Shown: positions 1 through 9,838, numbered from the stretch's first letter. The stretch is 64,000 bases of DNA from Breviolum minutum Mf 1.05b.01 (GCA_000507305.1 DF239794.1:228469-292468), one strand, 5' to 3'. The notes: generated from the letters alone by a model not told the origin. A program made the numbers and translations.

Positions 1-173
1 GAAAGCATGCGGAAATGTAATTTGCAACACACATCTAACTCATCTAACAGTGGCTTGTTTTATGTTTGCTTCAAAATGTAACTGTGATGACTTGTGTAAG
101 AATTCATGACTGGCAACCACGAGCATGTGACTGTGTTCATTCCACTTCATGTCTCTTTAGCTTTTACACTTAC

Positions 174-295
174 ACAGCTGGGCGGAGAAAACAGCCTCGC
201 AAACACGGACATCTCCGGATGTCCCGGCTGCTGCGGGGCTACGTTGCAACCAGCGTTTGCCAACAATCATCAATGCATCTGCCAGCAAATCACGC
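174..295 (-). CDS. Candidate internal exon of an unknown gene
   Basis: An open stretch bounded by a TTTTGTAG acceptor just above 295 and a strong GTAAGT donor at 168-173. It reads RDLLADALMIVGKRWLQRSP and continues AAAGTSGDVRVCEAVFSAQL. The composition is that of a soluble alpha-helical protein. I do not recognise the family. The copia element inserted about 140 bp upstream (436/9432), so the element appears to lie in the preceding intron; the nearest plausible upstream exon of the same strand is at 9839-9930. That both belong to one gene is inference. Confidence 0.45.
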
Positions 296-435
296 CTACA
301 AAATGGAAATCCAGCACTTTGTTTTGGCAGGGGCATATGGCAGCTATTGAATGCAAATGACCCGCCTATGTAATTACCTCCTTTTGATGCATGTGGATCA
401 GTTTTGATTGCATGAACGTTCAATCAGGAGCTGTT

Positions 436-440
436 GTTGC
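436..440. repeat. Left target-site duplication GTTGC
   Basis: GTTGC directly abuts the outer edge of the LTR and is repeated at 9432-9436. Five bases is the usual duplication made by copia integrases. Confidence 0.9.
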
Positions 441-636
441 TATGGCCCCGATTCCCACCACAAGCAAAAGAAACAAAAGATTCTTGGGGTTATCCACTAT
501 GGGGATAGCAAGTGCAAGCAGATGCAAACTAGGTGCCGGCGTGCTTTTTGCAATTGAGCGCATCGATGGCTACATACCGTCCAAGCCATGATTGAAACTC
601 CATGTCTCAACACCAAGCAAAACCGAATCAATCACA
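441..636 (-). repeat. 3' LTR of the copia element
   Basis: Identical over 196 bp to 9236-9431. In the element's orientation it starts TGTGATTG and ends GGGGCCATA, so it opens with the canonical TG but closes with TA rather than CA. The gag-pol stop codon (628-630) lies inside this LTR, so the last three codons of the polyprotein use LTR bases. Confidence 0.93.
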
Positions 637-3600
637 TCGAAAAGAGGACATGTTGGTGTTGCTAGCCTTAAGGGCCTTCATCCTAGATTTCCTCCGTTCA
701 CGCTGACCCTTCCTAAGCCCCGCTCTGTGTGCTTCCAACTTAGCATCTTCTAAGGTTTCCTTGAGACACAGAGTGTTCGTGGCTTTAAAGGCTTTGAACA
801 ACTCATCCAACATATCCTTTGTGAGACCGTCAGCTAATTGACGAAAAGTTGGTACCCAAGCCACCTTCATGGCGGTACACTCAATAAGCTGCTTTGCAGC
901 CAGTATATCCAGCATTGTCTGCTTCTCGGACGTCATGTGGCCTGTCTTCACCAAGTGATCAAAGAGCGCCTTCGCATCAGTGACCACAATTCCAGTGATT
1001 CGAAGTTTCTGCTTCCACTGCGAATCGATCACCGGAGGTTCATACCACAGGCTCTCGCACAGCAAGCGCAGGTACAGCTGTTCATCCGTCGCCGTACTCA
1101 GAGAGTTGCCTTCTGCTGCCAAGCTCGACTTCACCACTCGGGTTATCTTGCTGCTCTTGAACTCGACGATATTGGCAGGAGAAGGCACGATCTCGGATGC
1201 GGCTGTGGTGATCAGATGGACCTGACCTTGCTGTGCTCGATTTGCACTGCTCTTACCCAAGGACGCATCGAAGTATGAAACCACCATTGGCTCCTCATCA
1301 ATGGCCACGTACTTGAGTTCCATCAGGTCTTTCTCAGAGAAACTCTTGAACTCTTCCAAAAGCTTGTTTGCACTCCTGGCATTGCTCATCGTGGCCTTGG
1401 TCACCACCTGAGCCAATTCACTGACAGCGAACAATCGTTCAGGAAGAACATGTTGAGCTGGCCAACGATCTGGTGATGCACCACTGACTGAGAAGGAGAG
1501 AACAGCGTTCAGGAGGTTGGTAATGCAACTTGTCGTGCGCATAGGTTCTATCTTGTCCACATAGGTCTTCATACTGTCCTTGATGTGATCTGAGTTGCGA
1601 AAGACTTTGCAACCCAGAAAATCAACACCCACTGTACCAAGTTCTTGCCATTCCTTGATGTTGAACCTTTCATTGATCCTTTCGAAAACAGTCTGAAACT
1701 CCACCGATTGTGGATCTCCTGCCAAAATGCCATCATCGACATGTAGAGCACAAACCACTGTGGATATTCCATCTTTCGACCTCACAAAAGTTGACCTTGA
1801 GAACGGCAGCTCTTGTAGACCACTATCTTCCAACATCTGAGCTGCACGAAGATACCAGAGCCTTGGTGCTTCTGATAGTCCGTACGCCGACTTCAGAATT
1901 TGAAGTAGAGCGTAGGGTTGGATCTCCTTGGTCGTCTCTGTCGATGGTAGGCCTTCCTTAGGAGCCCTGACAAACACCTCTCTGGAAGTATTGTATCCGG
2001 AGAGGAATGCAGTGGATACATCAAAGATCTTGGTGGTCCAACTTCGAGACATGGCGAGAACCTTGATCATCCTGACTGAAATAGGATTCGTGGTTGGTGC
2101 GTCTGATCTAAAATCTCCCAGTCCTGGGTCAGCATGACCCGGAACCACCAATCGGCTCTTGGCAACCAGCCGAGAAAGATAGCCAACGTCCTTGTTCTTG
2201 TTGACTCTCACCCAGCGAAGTGGAATTCTGAAAACTTTGCTGTGATCAACCTTCCTGGCTTCGTCCTGTGTCAACAAACGCATCACACCGTTGTCAATCC
2301 AAGACTGCCATTCCTTCCGATCAGCCTCCTTGAACAGGTCTGCCTCCTCTCGATTGAAGTGCTTGGGATCCAATTCCTTCCCATTCTGCTTCATCTGCAA
2401 CAGAAAGGTTTCATAGACCTGTCGCTTCTTGTTCTCATTCTTGACAAAATCTTGCCACACATCAGCCTTCTGTGGATCCCAAGAGGTTCCATAGATCTTA
2501 CCTCCCATTTCCACGAAGACTTCTTTCATGGGTGGCTCCTCCTTCTTCTCCTCTGCATCCAGAAACAAAGTCATACCTCTCCAAAGGAAAGGTGCTCTCC
2601 TCCTGGGATTGCGTCTCATATCTTCTTCTTCTTCTTGAACCAAAAGTGCCATGCTAGGCTCCTCTCCCAGCAAGACACTGATCCTTTTTCTTGGCCTTCC
2701 GTTAGGCGGCCTCTGCAATCTCTTCCTGGGTGCATAGTGAATCCTTGCAGCCTTCACTGGTAGTTGGAGAAGACGTCTCAAGGATCTTAGCTCTGAACGA
2801 CTCAGCCATGAGTTGCATCTCCTCTCTCCATCTTCTTGTCCAATCTTCTTCTTGGGCAAGTCATACTGGGAAGCTGCCATCATGACCATTGCATAGAAGT
2901 CTGTTTTGATCCTCTTTGCAATCTCCTCTCCATTCTCCACTCGATAGTCCTTTCTCTTCAGGGCATCCCGGGGAAAGTCTTCCAGTGCATCCTTCCTTCT
3001 CACAGCCTCCTTCCTCAGCTCATCCAACTTCAGCTGATCAAAGGCTTCTTCTTCTTCTTGACGCTCCAGGTCCCTCCAAAACTCCTCTGGATCTTCCTCT
3101 GGAACGTCATCTTGACTCACTCTGCTTACGTCCTCCTCTTGGCTTTCTACATCCTCTTCTGCTCTTCCTTCATCATGAGCCTCATCTAAAAGCCCATTCC
3201 GCTCCTCGTCGCTATCCTCAATCTCAATCTTCACAACCTCAGGTCTTCGAGTGTGGACACTTCCATCTTCAATGGCTTTGAGTCTTTTGGCCTCTCTTGT
3301 CCTGCCATCCAAGATTCCAAGTTGAGTCCTTCTATCTCCTGCTCTTGGAACGTTGAGCAGCTTCCTCACCGTCCTCATGCCCATCATCATCCTTCTAGCA
3401 TTGTCCTCTCTTTGTGGTGAAGGTAGAACATCTCGAGGCGGTGGTGGTTCTGGAGCTCGTTGTTCACTCAGATCCTCAAACTCCTTTCCTTGGCCATCTT
3501 CTCTGCTCAGTCCTTCTGCCAGGTCTTTCATCTCCTCCTTCACCCAACTGTGAGCCATTGATTCTTCTTGACTGGCAGGCCTCATGTTGGGTGCTGCCAG

Positions 3601-6600
3601 CAACAAGCATCGTCCCCGCCAAGAAACATAGTACTTCTGATGTGATTCCTGGATAATCACTACAGCAGGTCCTCGCCATCGGCCATGGTCTTGGCGGTAT
3701 CTTGGCTTCATGTTAGGGATGTAAAAGTAGACGACTTGTCCTGGCAAGTAGACATGTTCTTGAGTAGCTGGCCTTCTTTGAAGAGCTCGTTTGAGTTTCT
3801 GCTGCACATCATCTCGAAGCAGAACTTGACGGGCTTGGTTCCTCATTTTTGATCTCTTCGCCATTTCACAGTCCACATCCATAGCCTGTGCCTGAGTCAC
3901 AGGATCAAGATCATCATCGGCTAGCAGCTCTGGATAGGAAATGCACTTGCCAAAAACCAGCATATTTGGAGAATAGCCCTGTCTCGTCAGTGTTTCGTTT
4001 TTGGCATCCACAGCAGCTGCCAAAGAAACGGACATATCATGCCGACTGACGATTTGAAAGTCCACCACCAAGGCATGCCAACAGACTCCCAACAAAGCTC
4101 CATGCCTTTCTGCCAGTGCATGTTGCCATCCAGCATGAGAGCCCGTAGTGGTGGAATGGACGCCATACTGCTCTAGCATCAAAATCCACTCTCTCTCAAA
4201 TTCACCACCCTGATCCATCACAATCCTCTGTGGTCTTCCGAAATTGGAAATCCAATGCTTGATGAACTTCTGGGCCACATAGGATGCCTTCCGAGTCTTC
4301 AAGAGCACTGCCGCTTGCTTATTGGTGCCAGCACAAACCATGCTAAGGGCCACAAAGGTCTCTTCCTTGATGTTCTTAGCATACTTGAGGTCAACGTGGA
4401 CTTCAACATTGAATCCTGCTGGCCTTTCTCTAGGTTTCTGCAAGTAAGGTTTGTCAGGAGGTGCCTTGCTTTCACACACGGGGCACCTGTAGTTTTTCGC
4501 ACAGTCCAGAGTCTTCTTTGGTGCCCCCGACAACTTCAACATTCTGACCAAGGCATGTGGAGTTGGGTGCCCAAGCCGTTGATGAACACGTTTCACTGTC
4601 TCCAAAATTGCTGGATCTTCTTCCTTGGGTTGGGGATCCACTTCCATAGGCACCTCATCATCTTCATCTACAGCCTCCTCATCTAACTTTGGAACTTCAT
4701 CTGATGGAGTCATCATGGCCTCCTCCGCCAATCCTCCCCCATCAGCTGCATAGACCGTGCACCTTTCTGGCGTCCAGTTCCTCAGAAACTCCTCCGCTCC
4801 TCTGACAACCTGCCTTGCAAAGGACTTTGTGTAGCCGCCTGCAAACTCTGCCACTGATCGAGTCCTTCCTTTCCATCTAAAAGTGCCCAGGGTGTGTGCA
4901 TGGTTCTTCTGACATCTGCACCTCGCCTGGCACTTCTGAATCACCTCCTTAGTCCCTGCAATCTTTGTCGGTTTCTTCAGAAGCTCTCGAGTATCTGGTC
5001 GACGAAGTCCATATCTGCACATGTCCACCTTGCCATAACTTTCTCCATCATAGGCAGCTTGGATCAAAGGCTCCTTCCAAGCTCTTGAAGAAAACGGATT
5101 CTCTCCAAGGTGTGCTCTTCCTCGACTCCTCTGGAACTTCGTCATGTCGTGAACCAACGTCAAAAAGGAATCTCTATCCTCTTGTTGTCTTCTAAGCAGC
5201 CTCTGATGTCTTTCCTCATCCATAGGTCCCAGAAACTGCAATGGAGACCATACCGTGCAGGGCCAGGCAAGCACCAAAAGGTCTGGTTCTTCTCTGACCA
5301 GGTATTGGAACGCAGCTGCTCTATCACCAGGATCACGAAGGTCCCACCGAGGTAGGGTTACCGGCTCACATCCAACCCAACCATATGACACAGCCACCAT
5401 AGTGATAGCCATTGTCCAAGCGAAGATCTCCAACACCTTGAAAGGTTCTTGTGGTCGACTCGGACGTGGTGTTGAGGGTGACCGAGGCACAACAGTCTTC
5501 GCTGGGAACGCCTCCGTGATCTCTTTCACACCATGTCTTGTCTTCCTCTTGGTTCCTTTGGTCACAGTCCCCTTTTCACCAAGTCGGGCCAAATAGACCT
5601 CACTCTTCAACCTCACATCTTCGACCTCTGATTCTTCATCTTCTTCCTCACTCTCCTCAGGTTTTCCGAACTCATGTGAAGTAGATGACCATTCAGACTC
5701 GGGATCCTCCTCCGAGCTCAGAGCACCTTCTTGAAGTTCCTTGACGGCCAAAGGAAGTTGATTCAAATCTTCAACCAACTCCCACAAATCTGATCCTCCT
5801 TCACTTGCCTCGTCCTCTGTATACTCCTGATCTTCAGTTTCATGAGTTTGCTCACCATCACTGTTGTCCCCACTGTCAAGATCCTCTGCTCCTTCTTGAG
5901 TCACAAAGGCAAACAAATTGGGATTGCGAATCAACTGTTCTCTCAAAGTCTTCAACCCCTCTGTGTCAAACTTCATGTCCTTGCCAAAATCCAACAAGTC
6001 CAAACCAGGGTGCCGTGTGTTGGTGAGCACCATTGGGCGAGTCACACCCATCGCATCCACCTCTTTCGTCTCAAAGCGGAACACCACCTTCCAACGTGAC
6101 ATATCAGAAGGTCCCACAAGTCCTGGGCAATCAGCGGCGTCTCCATCCACTTGAGACATCCTAAGATAGGAGCACTTCCTGTGTATCCCGACTGGATACA
6201 GGAATGCCTTCGTAGATTGCATGGCATCCCCTGCTCCAAACTTGAACCACTCTGATTCTTCCAGCTCTTCCCATGATATGCCCATCATCTTCAGCCTCTG
6301 TTGAAACCTCTCATGCCAATCTCGTCCTCCAACTGCAGTTCTGCAACCAGAGTCTGCGATGGCCAAAACACCACCCTTAGGAAGGTAGTCCTGCTCGATC
6401 GTCATAAAGGACCCGAGCACATTCTTCAAGTCACAACTTCGACATCTGGCATAGTGTCCTTGTCCATTGGCTGTCCAACGAAGGCGATTCCAAGGATGAG
6501 GGCATTCACGTTGTTCTTGGTCAGGTACACCGGCTGCAGCAGAAGGAATCAACCTACCCTTTCGGTCTACACGCTCATCATAAAGTGCCCTTCGAAATTC

Positions 6601-9147
6601 TTCCAGCCTCCTCGTCTTCACTGCCGCTGGCATCTCCTCAGTAGGTGGCTGAAGTGTTGTCTTCTCCCTCCCAGGAGCCACACTGGTTGTTCCCTTTGGA
6701 GGTCGAATTGGACGTTGATCGTTCTCTTCCTCTCTCTGCAGCCTCCTTGCCAACTCCTTCTTTTCATCCTTGCTCATATATGGCAATGCTTCCAAAGCTT
6801 CTCTCGCTCCAGAAGGGTCATAGGGGTATCCTCCAATGACTTCAGGACATTGATGCCTCTTATGTCCAGCACGGCCACAATGAGCACAAACTCCACCAGC
6901 CATCATCTTGGGAGCTGGCGCTGCAGAAGAACGTCCTGGTTCTTCCACCTGGGCGAAGCTCCCATCACCGTCTGAAGAAGACTCATAGTCTACCAGTTTC
7001 CATTGCCTCTTCTCATGGTCTCTCATAGGATGTGGGGCCATGGACATACCGCATCCTGAGCAAAAACGAGCAGTCTCATCCATAACTCGGGAACATTGGG
7101 GGCAGGTGATCTGCTTTCCATCACCCCTGTGCTTCTTCTCCTTCTTGTGGGATCCTCCAACCATGAAAGTGAAGTTGACTTCATGAACCTTTAGACCATT
7201 CTTCGAAGACTCTACAGCTGCCACGGCATGGACAGGCCTCTCCTCCGCAGCCTTCTGAACAGAGACGAAGTGGACCCCTTTTGCACTCTTCGGCTTAGGT
7301 GTAAATGGTTTGTCCTCGCCATTCTTCACCTTCGGACACTCAGGATCACCCTTCCAGTGACCTTTCATCCCACAGCTGGAACATGTCGTGCTCTGCTTTC
7401 TCGCATCAGGTTTCTCCCGGCCAAAGGATGACTTCAAAGCAGGGTTTCTAAAGTTCCTGCCTTTTCGTTTTTCATTCACTTGATCCTTTGCCCTCCAACC
7501 AGCTGCCCACGCCTCCTTCAGCTCTTCTGCAGTGATGACCTCACCATCACTTGCTTCTTGGGCCTCATCATCTTCTTCAGCAGCCTCTTTCTCCTCGTTC
7601 TCCTGGATGTAGGCTTCAAAGGCTTCTGGGTCTGCCTCCAGGTCTTCCTCATCACAATCTTCAGGGTTCTCTTCCTCTTCAACAGCAGCCATGTAAGAAC
7701 CCTGTCCTCCTTTGGAACGTGTCCTCCAAGAAGTTGACGAGGATCTTGTCGTTGAAGATCTACCCGATGATGCCCTCGAAGTAGAAGATCTAAAAGGTCT
7801 CCTCGTAGGTTGTGGCAGCCTTCTTTCTTCCTCATGGATCTTCTGGCAGCGATGACGTAAGGCCTTCTCGATCTCTTTGGGGGAGTAACACCCCCCCGCC
7901 GAGAAGAAAACATCCATCCTTTCACGCTTTGTCAAGGCAGCGCGAATCAAGATGCGTTGGGCCCAGGCTCTATCTGACATCTTTGTCAGTGGATCTTCTC
8001 GGGAATACTCCATCTTCAATCTTTTGATCTGGTTAAGATAAGATGGGATCGACTGTCCTGGGGCCCTCCTGTAGTTGTTGAACTCCGCCTCAAGCCTCTC
8101 AAAGTGTTCTTCACTGGTCTCCTGATAGGCTTCATCAAGGAGAGCCCACATTCTTTCAAGGCCCCCAGCCGCCACCATCTCATCTATCGTCATCTGATCC
8201 AACACATCGCGGGCCTCCTTCTTACAGCTGATGTATACCAACATTGCCAACTCAGAACCAGCAAGTTGGTACAACTGCTTCTGGGCACAGACGACTCGCT
8301 TCCAAGACTGATACTTCCCTCTGTCTCCATAGAAGTCTTCCACGCGCACTGAGCCAAGCGATGACTTCGGACGCTCAGTCTGCTTCATCCTTCTCTGAAG
8401 CATGCTCCTCAGTTCACTGGTTCCCACCGAGCTCTCTGTTGGCGACTCTTCTGCATCCTCATCCTCATCGCCGCTGGTCCCTGGATCATCATCATCCGGT
8501 GGATCTGAACCAGGCTTTCTGTCATCACCTCCTCGCCTTCTACCCTTCTCCCTTCTACCCTTCTCCCTTCTACCCTTCTCCCTTCTACCCTTCTCCCTTC
8601 TACCCTTCTCATCTCCTCCATCGCCATCTGGAAGATCTGGAGGTCCAGGAGGAGGGCGTCGAGGGCGATCTCCTTGTCCACGAGGTTGTTGGTGACTTTG
8701 ATAGGCTTCACCACCCACCCAGGAGGTCTTATGCTGTCTCCTTGTAGTAGCCCTCCCCTTTGCTGTTGAATCTCCTCCCTGAGCCATGCTAGCATCCATT
8801 GAAGGGGGTGCCGAGCGTGTCTCTGCTGATTCAACGCTGCTATGGGATTGCCACCATTGAAGAAAGCTCTCAAAATCCTCCCAGGTAGGCTTCTTCCCAC
8901 CTGACTCACCACATGCCTCTGACTTCATCTGAGACGACTTCCATTGCTTCCATGGATCATCATCACCAATCCACGGATCTTGGACACCAGGCTCTCCCGG
9001 CGTCTCTTTCTTCTCTTCAAACTCCCAATCATCAGGCACCGATGGAGGTACTTGAACTTCCCTCGGCTCCCTGCTTGTGGCAGCTCCAGAGCGCCGCTGC
9101 TGTTTCGAAGAGCTCCCTCCAGGCTTCGCCGCCTTCGACTGAGCCAT
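628..9147 (-). CDS. Copia gag-pol polyprotein, 2839 aa
   Basis: One open frame; the ATG at 9145-9147 has a good context (GCCATGG), although the frame is open further up to a TTG at 9222. Residues from that ATG: acidic and basic low-complexity N-terminus; Gag capsid-like region about 270-460; zinc knuckle C589-X2-C-X4-H-X6-C; zinc ribbon C682-X2-C-X10-C-X2-C; CCHC knuckle C754-X2-C-X4-H-X4-C; protease DSG with D932; methyltransferase-like insert 1237-1458; integrase zinc site H1522/H1527 with C1555/C1558 and catalytic D1586, D1645, E1680; reverse transcriptase D2376 and the LHVDDG box with D2471/D2472; RNase H starting near D2627 (SYFDAS). There is no frameshift between Gag and Pol, so one polyprotein should be cleaved by the protease. 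It is about twice the usual copia length. The stop is inside the 3' LTR. Confidence 0.93.
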   Translation of the reverse strand: MAQSKAAKPGGSSSKQQRRSGAATSREPREVQVPPSVPDDWEFEEKKETPGEPGVQDPWIGDDDPWKQWKSSQMKSEACGESGGKKPTWEDFESFLQWWQSHSSVESAETRSAPPSMDASMAQGGDSTAKGRATTRRQHKTSWVGGEAYQSHQQPRGQGDRPRRPPPGPPDLPDGDGGDEKGRREKGRREKGRREKGRREKGRRRGGDDRKPGSDPPDDDDPGTSGDEDEDAEESPTESSVGTSELRSMLQRRMKQTERPKSSLGSVRVEDFYGDRGKYQSWKRVVCAQKQLYQLAGSELAMLVYISCKKEARDVLDQMTIDEMVAAGGLERMWALLDEAYQETSEEHFERLEAEFNNYRRAPGQSIPSYLNQIKRLKMEYSREDPLTKMSDRAWAQRILIRAALTKRERMDVFFSAGGCYSPKEIEKALRHRCQKIHEEERRLPQPTRRPFRSSTSRASSGRSSTTRSSSTSWRTRSKGGQGSYMAAVEEEENPEDCDEEDLEADPEAFEAYIQENEEKEAAEEDDEAQEASDGEVITAEELKEAWAAGWRAKDQVNEKRKGRNFRNPALKSSFGREKPDARKQSTTCSSCGMKGHWKGDPECPKVKNGEDKPFTPKPKSAKGVHFVSVQKAAEERPVHAVAAVESSKNGLKVHEVNFTFMVGGSHKKEKKHRGDGKQITCPQCSRVMDETARFCSGCGMSMAPHPMRDHEKRQWKLVDYESSSDGDGSFAQVEEPGRSSAAPAPKMMAGGVCAHCGRAGHKRHQCPEVIGGYPYDPSGAREALEALPYMSKDEKKELARRLQREEENDQRPIRPPKGTTSVAPGREKTTLQPPTEEMPAAVKTRRLEEFRRALYDERVDRKGRLIPSAAAGVPDQEQRECPHPWNRLRWTANGQGHYARCRSCDLKNVLGSFMTIEQDYLPKGGVLAIADSGCRTAVGGRDWHERFQQRLKMMGISWEELEESEWFKFGAGDAMQSTKAFLYPVGIHRKCSYLRMSQVDGDAADCPGLVGPSDMSRWKVVFRFETKEVDAMGVTRPMVLTNTRHPGLDLLDFGKDMKFDTEGLKTLREQLIRNPNLFAFVTQEGAEDLDSGDNSDGEQTHETEDQEYTEDEASEGGSDLWELVEDLNQLPLAVKELQEGALSSEEDPESEWSSTSHEFGKPEESEEEDEESEVEDVRLKSEVYLARLGEKGTVTKGTKRKTRHGVKEITEAFPAKTVVPRSPSTPRPSRPQEPFKVLEIFAWTMAITMVAVSYGWVGCEPVTLPRWDLRDPGDRAAAFQYLVREEPDLLVLAWPCTVWSPLQFLGPMDEERHQRLLRRQQEDRDSFLTLVHDMTKFQRSRGRAHLGENPFSSRAWKEPLIQAAYDGESYGKVDMCRYGLRRPDTRELLKKPTKIAGTKEVIQKCQARCRCQKNHAHTLGTFRWKGRTRSVAEFAGGYTKSFARQVVRGAEEFLRNWTPERCTVYAADGGGLAEEAMMTPSDEVPKLDEEAVDEDDEVPMEVDPQPKEEDPAILETVKRVHQRLGHPTPHALVRMLKLSGAPKKTLDCAKNYRCPVCESKAPPDKPYLQKPRERPAGFNVEVHVDLKYAKNIKEETFVALSMVCAGTNKQAAVLLKTRKASYVAQKFIKHWISNFGRPQRIVMDQGGEFEREWILMLEQYGVHSTTTGSHAGWQHALAERHGALLGVCWHALVVDFQIVSRHDMSVSLAAAVDAKNETLTRQGYSPNMLVFGKCISYPELLADDDLDPVTQAQAMDVDCEMAKRSKMRNQARQVLLRDDVQQKLKRALQRRPATQEHVYLPGQVVYFYIPNMKPRYRQDHGRWRGPAVVIIQESHQKYYVSWRGRCLLLAAPNMRPASQEESMAHSWVKEEMKDLAEGLSREDGQGKEFEDLSEQRAPEPPPPRDVLPSPQREDNARRMMMGMRTVRKLLNVPRAGDRRTQLGILDGRTREAKRLKAIEDGSVHTRRPEVVKIEIEDSDEERNGLLDEAHDEGRAEEDVESQEEDVSRVSQDDVPEEDPEEFWRDLERQEEEEAFDQLKLDELRKEAVRRKDALEDFPRDALKRKDYRVENGEEIAKRIKTDFYAMVMMAASQYDLPKKKIGQEDGERRCNSWLSRSELRSLRRLLQLPVKAARIHYAPRKRLQRPPNGRPRKRISVLLGEEPSMALLVQEEEEDMRRNPRRRAPFLWRGMTLFLDAEEKKEEPPMKEVFVEMGGKIYGTSWDPQKADVWQDFVKNENKKRQVYETFLLQMKQNGKELDPKHFNREEADLFKEADRKEWQSWIDNGVMRLLTQDEARKVDHSKVFRIPLRWVRVNKNKDVGYLSRLVAKSRLVVPGHADPGLGDFRSDAPTTNPISVRMIKVLAMSRSWTTKIFDVSTAFLSGYNTSREVFVRAPKEGLPSTETTKEIQPYALLQILKSAYGLSEAPRLWYLRAAQMLEDSGLQELPFSRSTFVRSKDGISTVVCALHVDDGILAGDPQSVEFQTVFERINERFNIKEWQELGTVGVDFLGCKVFRNSDHIKDSMKTYVDKIEPMRTTSCITNLLNAVLSFSVSGASPDRWPAQHVLPERLFAVSELAQVVTKATMSNARSANKLLEEFKSFSEKDLMELKYVAIDEEPMVVSYFDASLGKSSANRAQQGQVHLITTAASEIVPSPANIVEFKSSKITRVVKSSLAAEGNSLSTATDEQLYLRLLCESLWYEPPVIDSQWKQKLRITGIVVTDAKALFDHLVKTGHMTSEKQTMLDILAAKQLIECTAMKVAWVPTFRQLADGLTKDMLDELFKAFKATNTLCLKETLEDAKLEAHRAGLRKGQRERRKSRMKALKASNTNMSSFRCD
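4774..5439 (-). other. C5-DNA-methyltransferase-like domain inside gag-pol
   Basis: Residues about 1237-1458, between protease and integrase, where copia elements normally have no domain. The order of motifs follows cytosine-C5 methyltransferases: KVLEIFAW at 1237 (place of motif I), LAWPCTVWS with Pro-Cys 1296-1297 (motif IV, catalytic Cys), GENP at 1348-1351 (motif VI, usually ENV) and CRYGLRRP at 1377-1384 (motif VIII, usually QxRxR). The glycine-rich FxGxG cofactor loop of motif I is not recognisable, so it may be degenerate or bind differently. The fold assignment is mine from motif order, without a structural or profile search. Confidence 0.5.
8536..8610 (-). repeat. Five 15-bp tandem repeats in Gag
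   Basis: CCTTCTACCCTTCTC on the plus strand occurs five times without change, encoding KGRRE repeats. The basic block could bind nucleic acid. Identical units suggest recent slippage expansion that kept the frame. Confidence 0.9.
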
Positions 9148-9222
9148 GGCTGGATCAAGCAGCAGCAGCCTAATCCCAACCAGACAAAGCAATTGAAGGG
9201 GTGGCCTGGTAGGAAGCCTCAA

Positions 9223-9234
9223 GCTCCGCTACCA
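9223..9234 (-). promoter_or_regulatory. Primer binding site of the copia element
   Basis: On the minus strand TGGTAGCGGAGC follows the 5' LTR after one base. TGG is the complement of the tRNA CCA tail, and the sequence resembles the TGGTATCAGAGC initiator-Met site used by many copia elements. The dinoflagellate tRNA partner is inferred, not checked. Confidence 0.75.
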
Positions 9235-9235
9235 A

Positions 9236-9431
9236 TATGGCCCCGATTCCCACCACAAGCAAAAGAAACAAAAGATTCTTGGGGTTATCCACTATGGGGA
9301 TAGCAAGTGCAAGCAGATGCAAACTAGGTGCCGGCGTGCTTTTTGCAATTGAGCGCATCGATGGCTACATACCGTCCAAGCCATGATTGAAACTCCATGT
9401 CTCAACACCAAGCAAAACCGAATCAATCACA
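9236..9431 (-). repeat. 5' LTR of the copia element
   Basis: Identical over 196 bp to 441-636. It should hold the promoter of the element, but I see no convincing TATA box; dinoflagellate promoters commonly lack one. The LTR is short for a copia element. Confidence 0.93.
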
Positions 9432-9436
9432 GTTGC
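9432..9436. repeat. Right target-site duplication GTTGC
   Basis: Second copy of the GTTGC duplication, directly after the 5' LTR. Removing 441-9436 would restore the empty site. Confidence 0.9.
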
Positions 9437-9838
9437 GAGGTGCAAAGTTTCCATGATAGATTTGTTCAACCCAAGTCTGGTTTCCGCAATCATTTCCGAA
9501 AAAACACTACCCGCTACTCCATGGGATCGCTTGACATCAAGTTGTTTCAGTGTGCAAAAATTGGCATACAAAAATATACCTACTGTACAGTTCACCATGT
9601 TTTTGAATCGTTCAAAGTGCTCAAATGAAACTGTACTATGGCGATGCTTGTTTGATACTGTTTGCAATACTTGCTACCAAGGTGTATCCGTCGACATGCG
9701 CATCTCTTGGCGCCTGTCCATGACGTCAGGAGGCACAACCAGCTGCACCACACTTCGAAGGCATTTCCTCGCTTTCCTTGGTATTCTTCTTTCATTAACT
9801 TCCAGCTTCCGTTTCGCATGCTGACTCACGTCTCTAAC

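Larger units (their letters stand above)
441..9431 (-). mobile_element. Complete Ty1/copia-type LTR retrotransposon
   Basis: The element is bounded by two identical 196-bp direct repeats (441-636 and 9236-9431) and by a GTTGC target duplication (436-440 and 9432-9436). It has a primer binding site next to the 5' LTR and one uninterrupted gag-pol frame in the order Gag, protease, integrase, reverse transcriptase, RNase H. That order defines Ty1/copia (Pseudoviridae-type) elements. Zero differences between the LTRs suggest recent insertion, because the LTRs are made identical at integration. All catalytic motifs I could locate are present, so it may be autonomous. At 8991 bp it is long for a copia element; the extra length is low-complexity Gag sequence and a methyltransferase-like insert. 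No clear polypurine tract precedes the 3' LTR on the coding strand. Confidence 0.95.
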
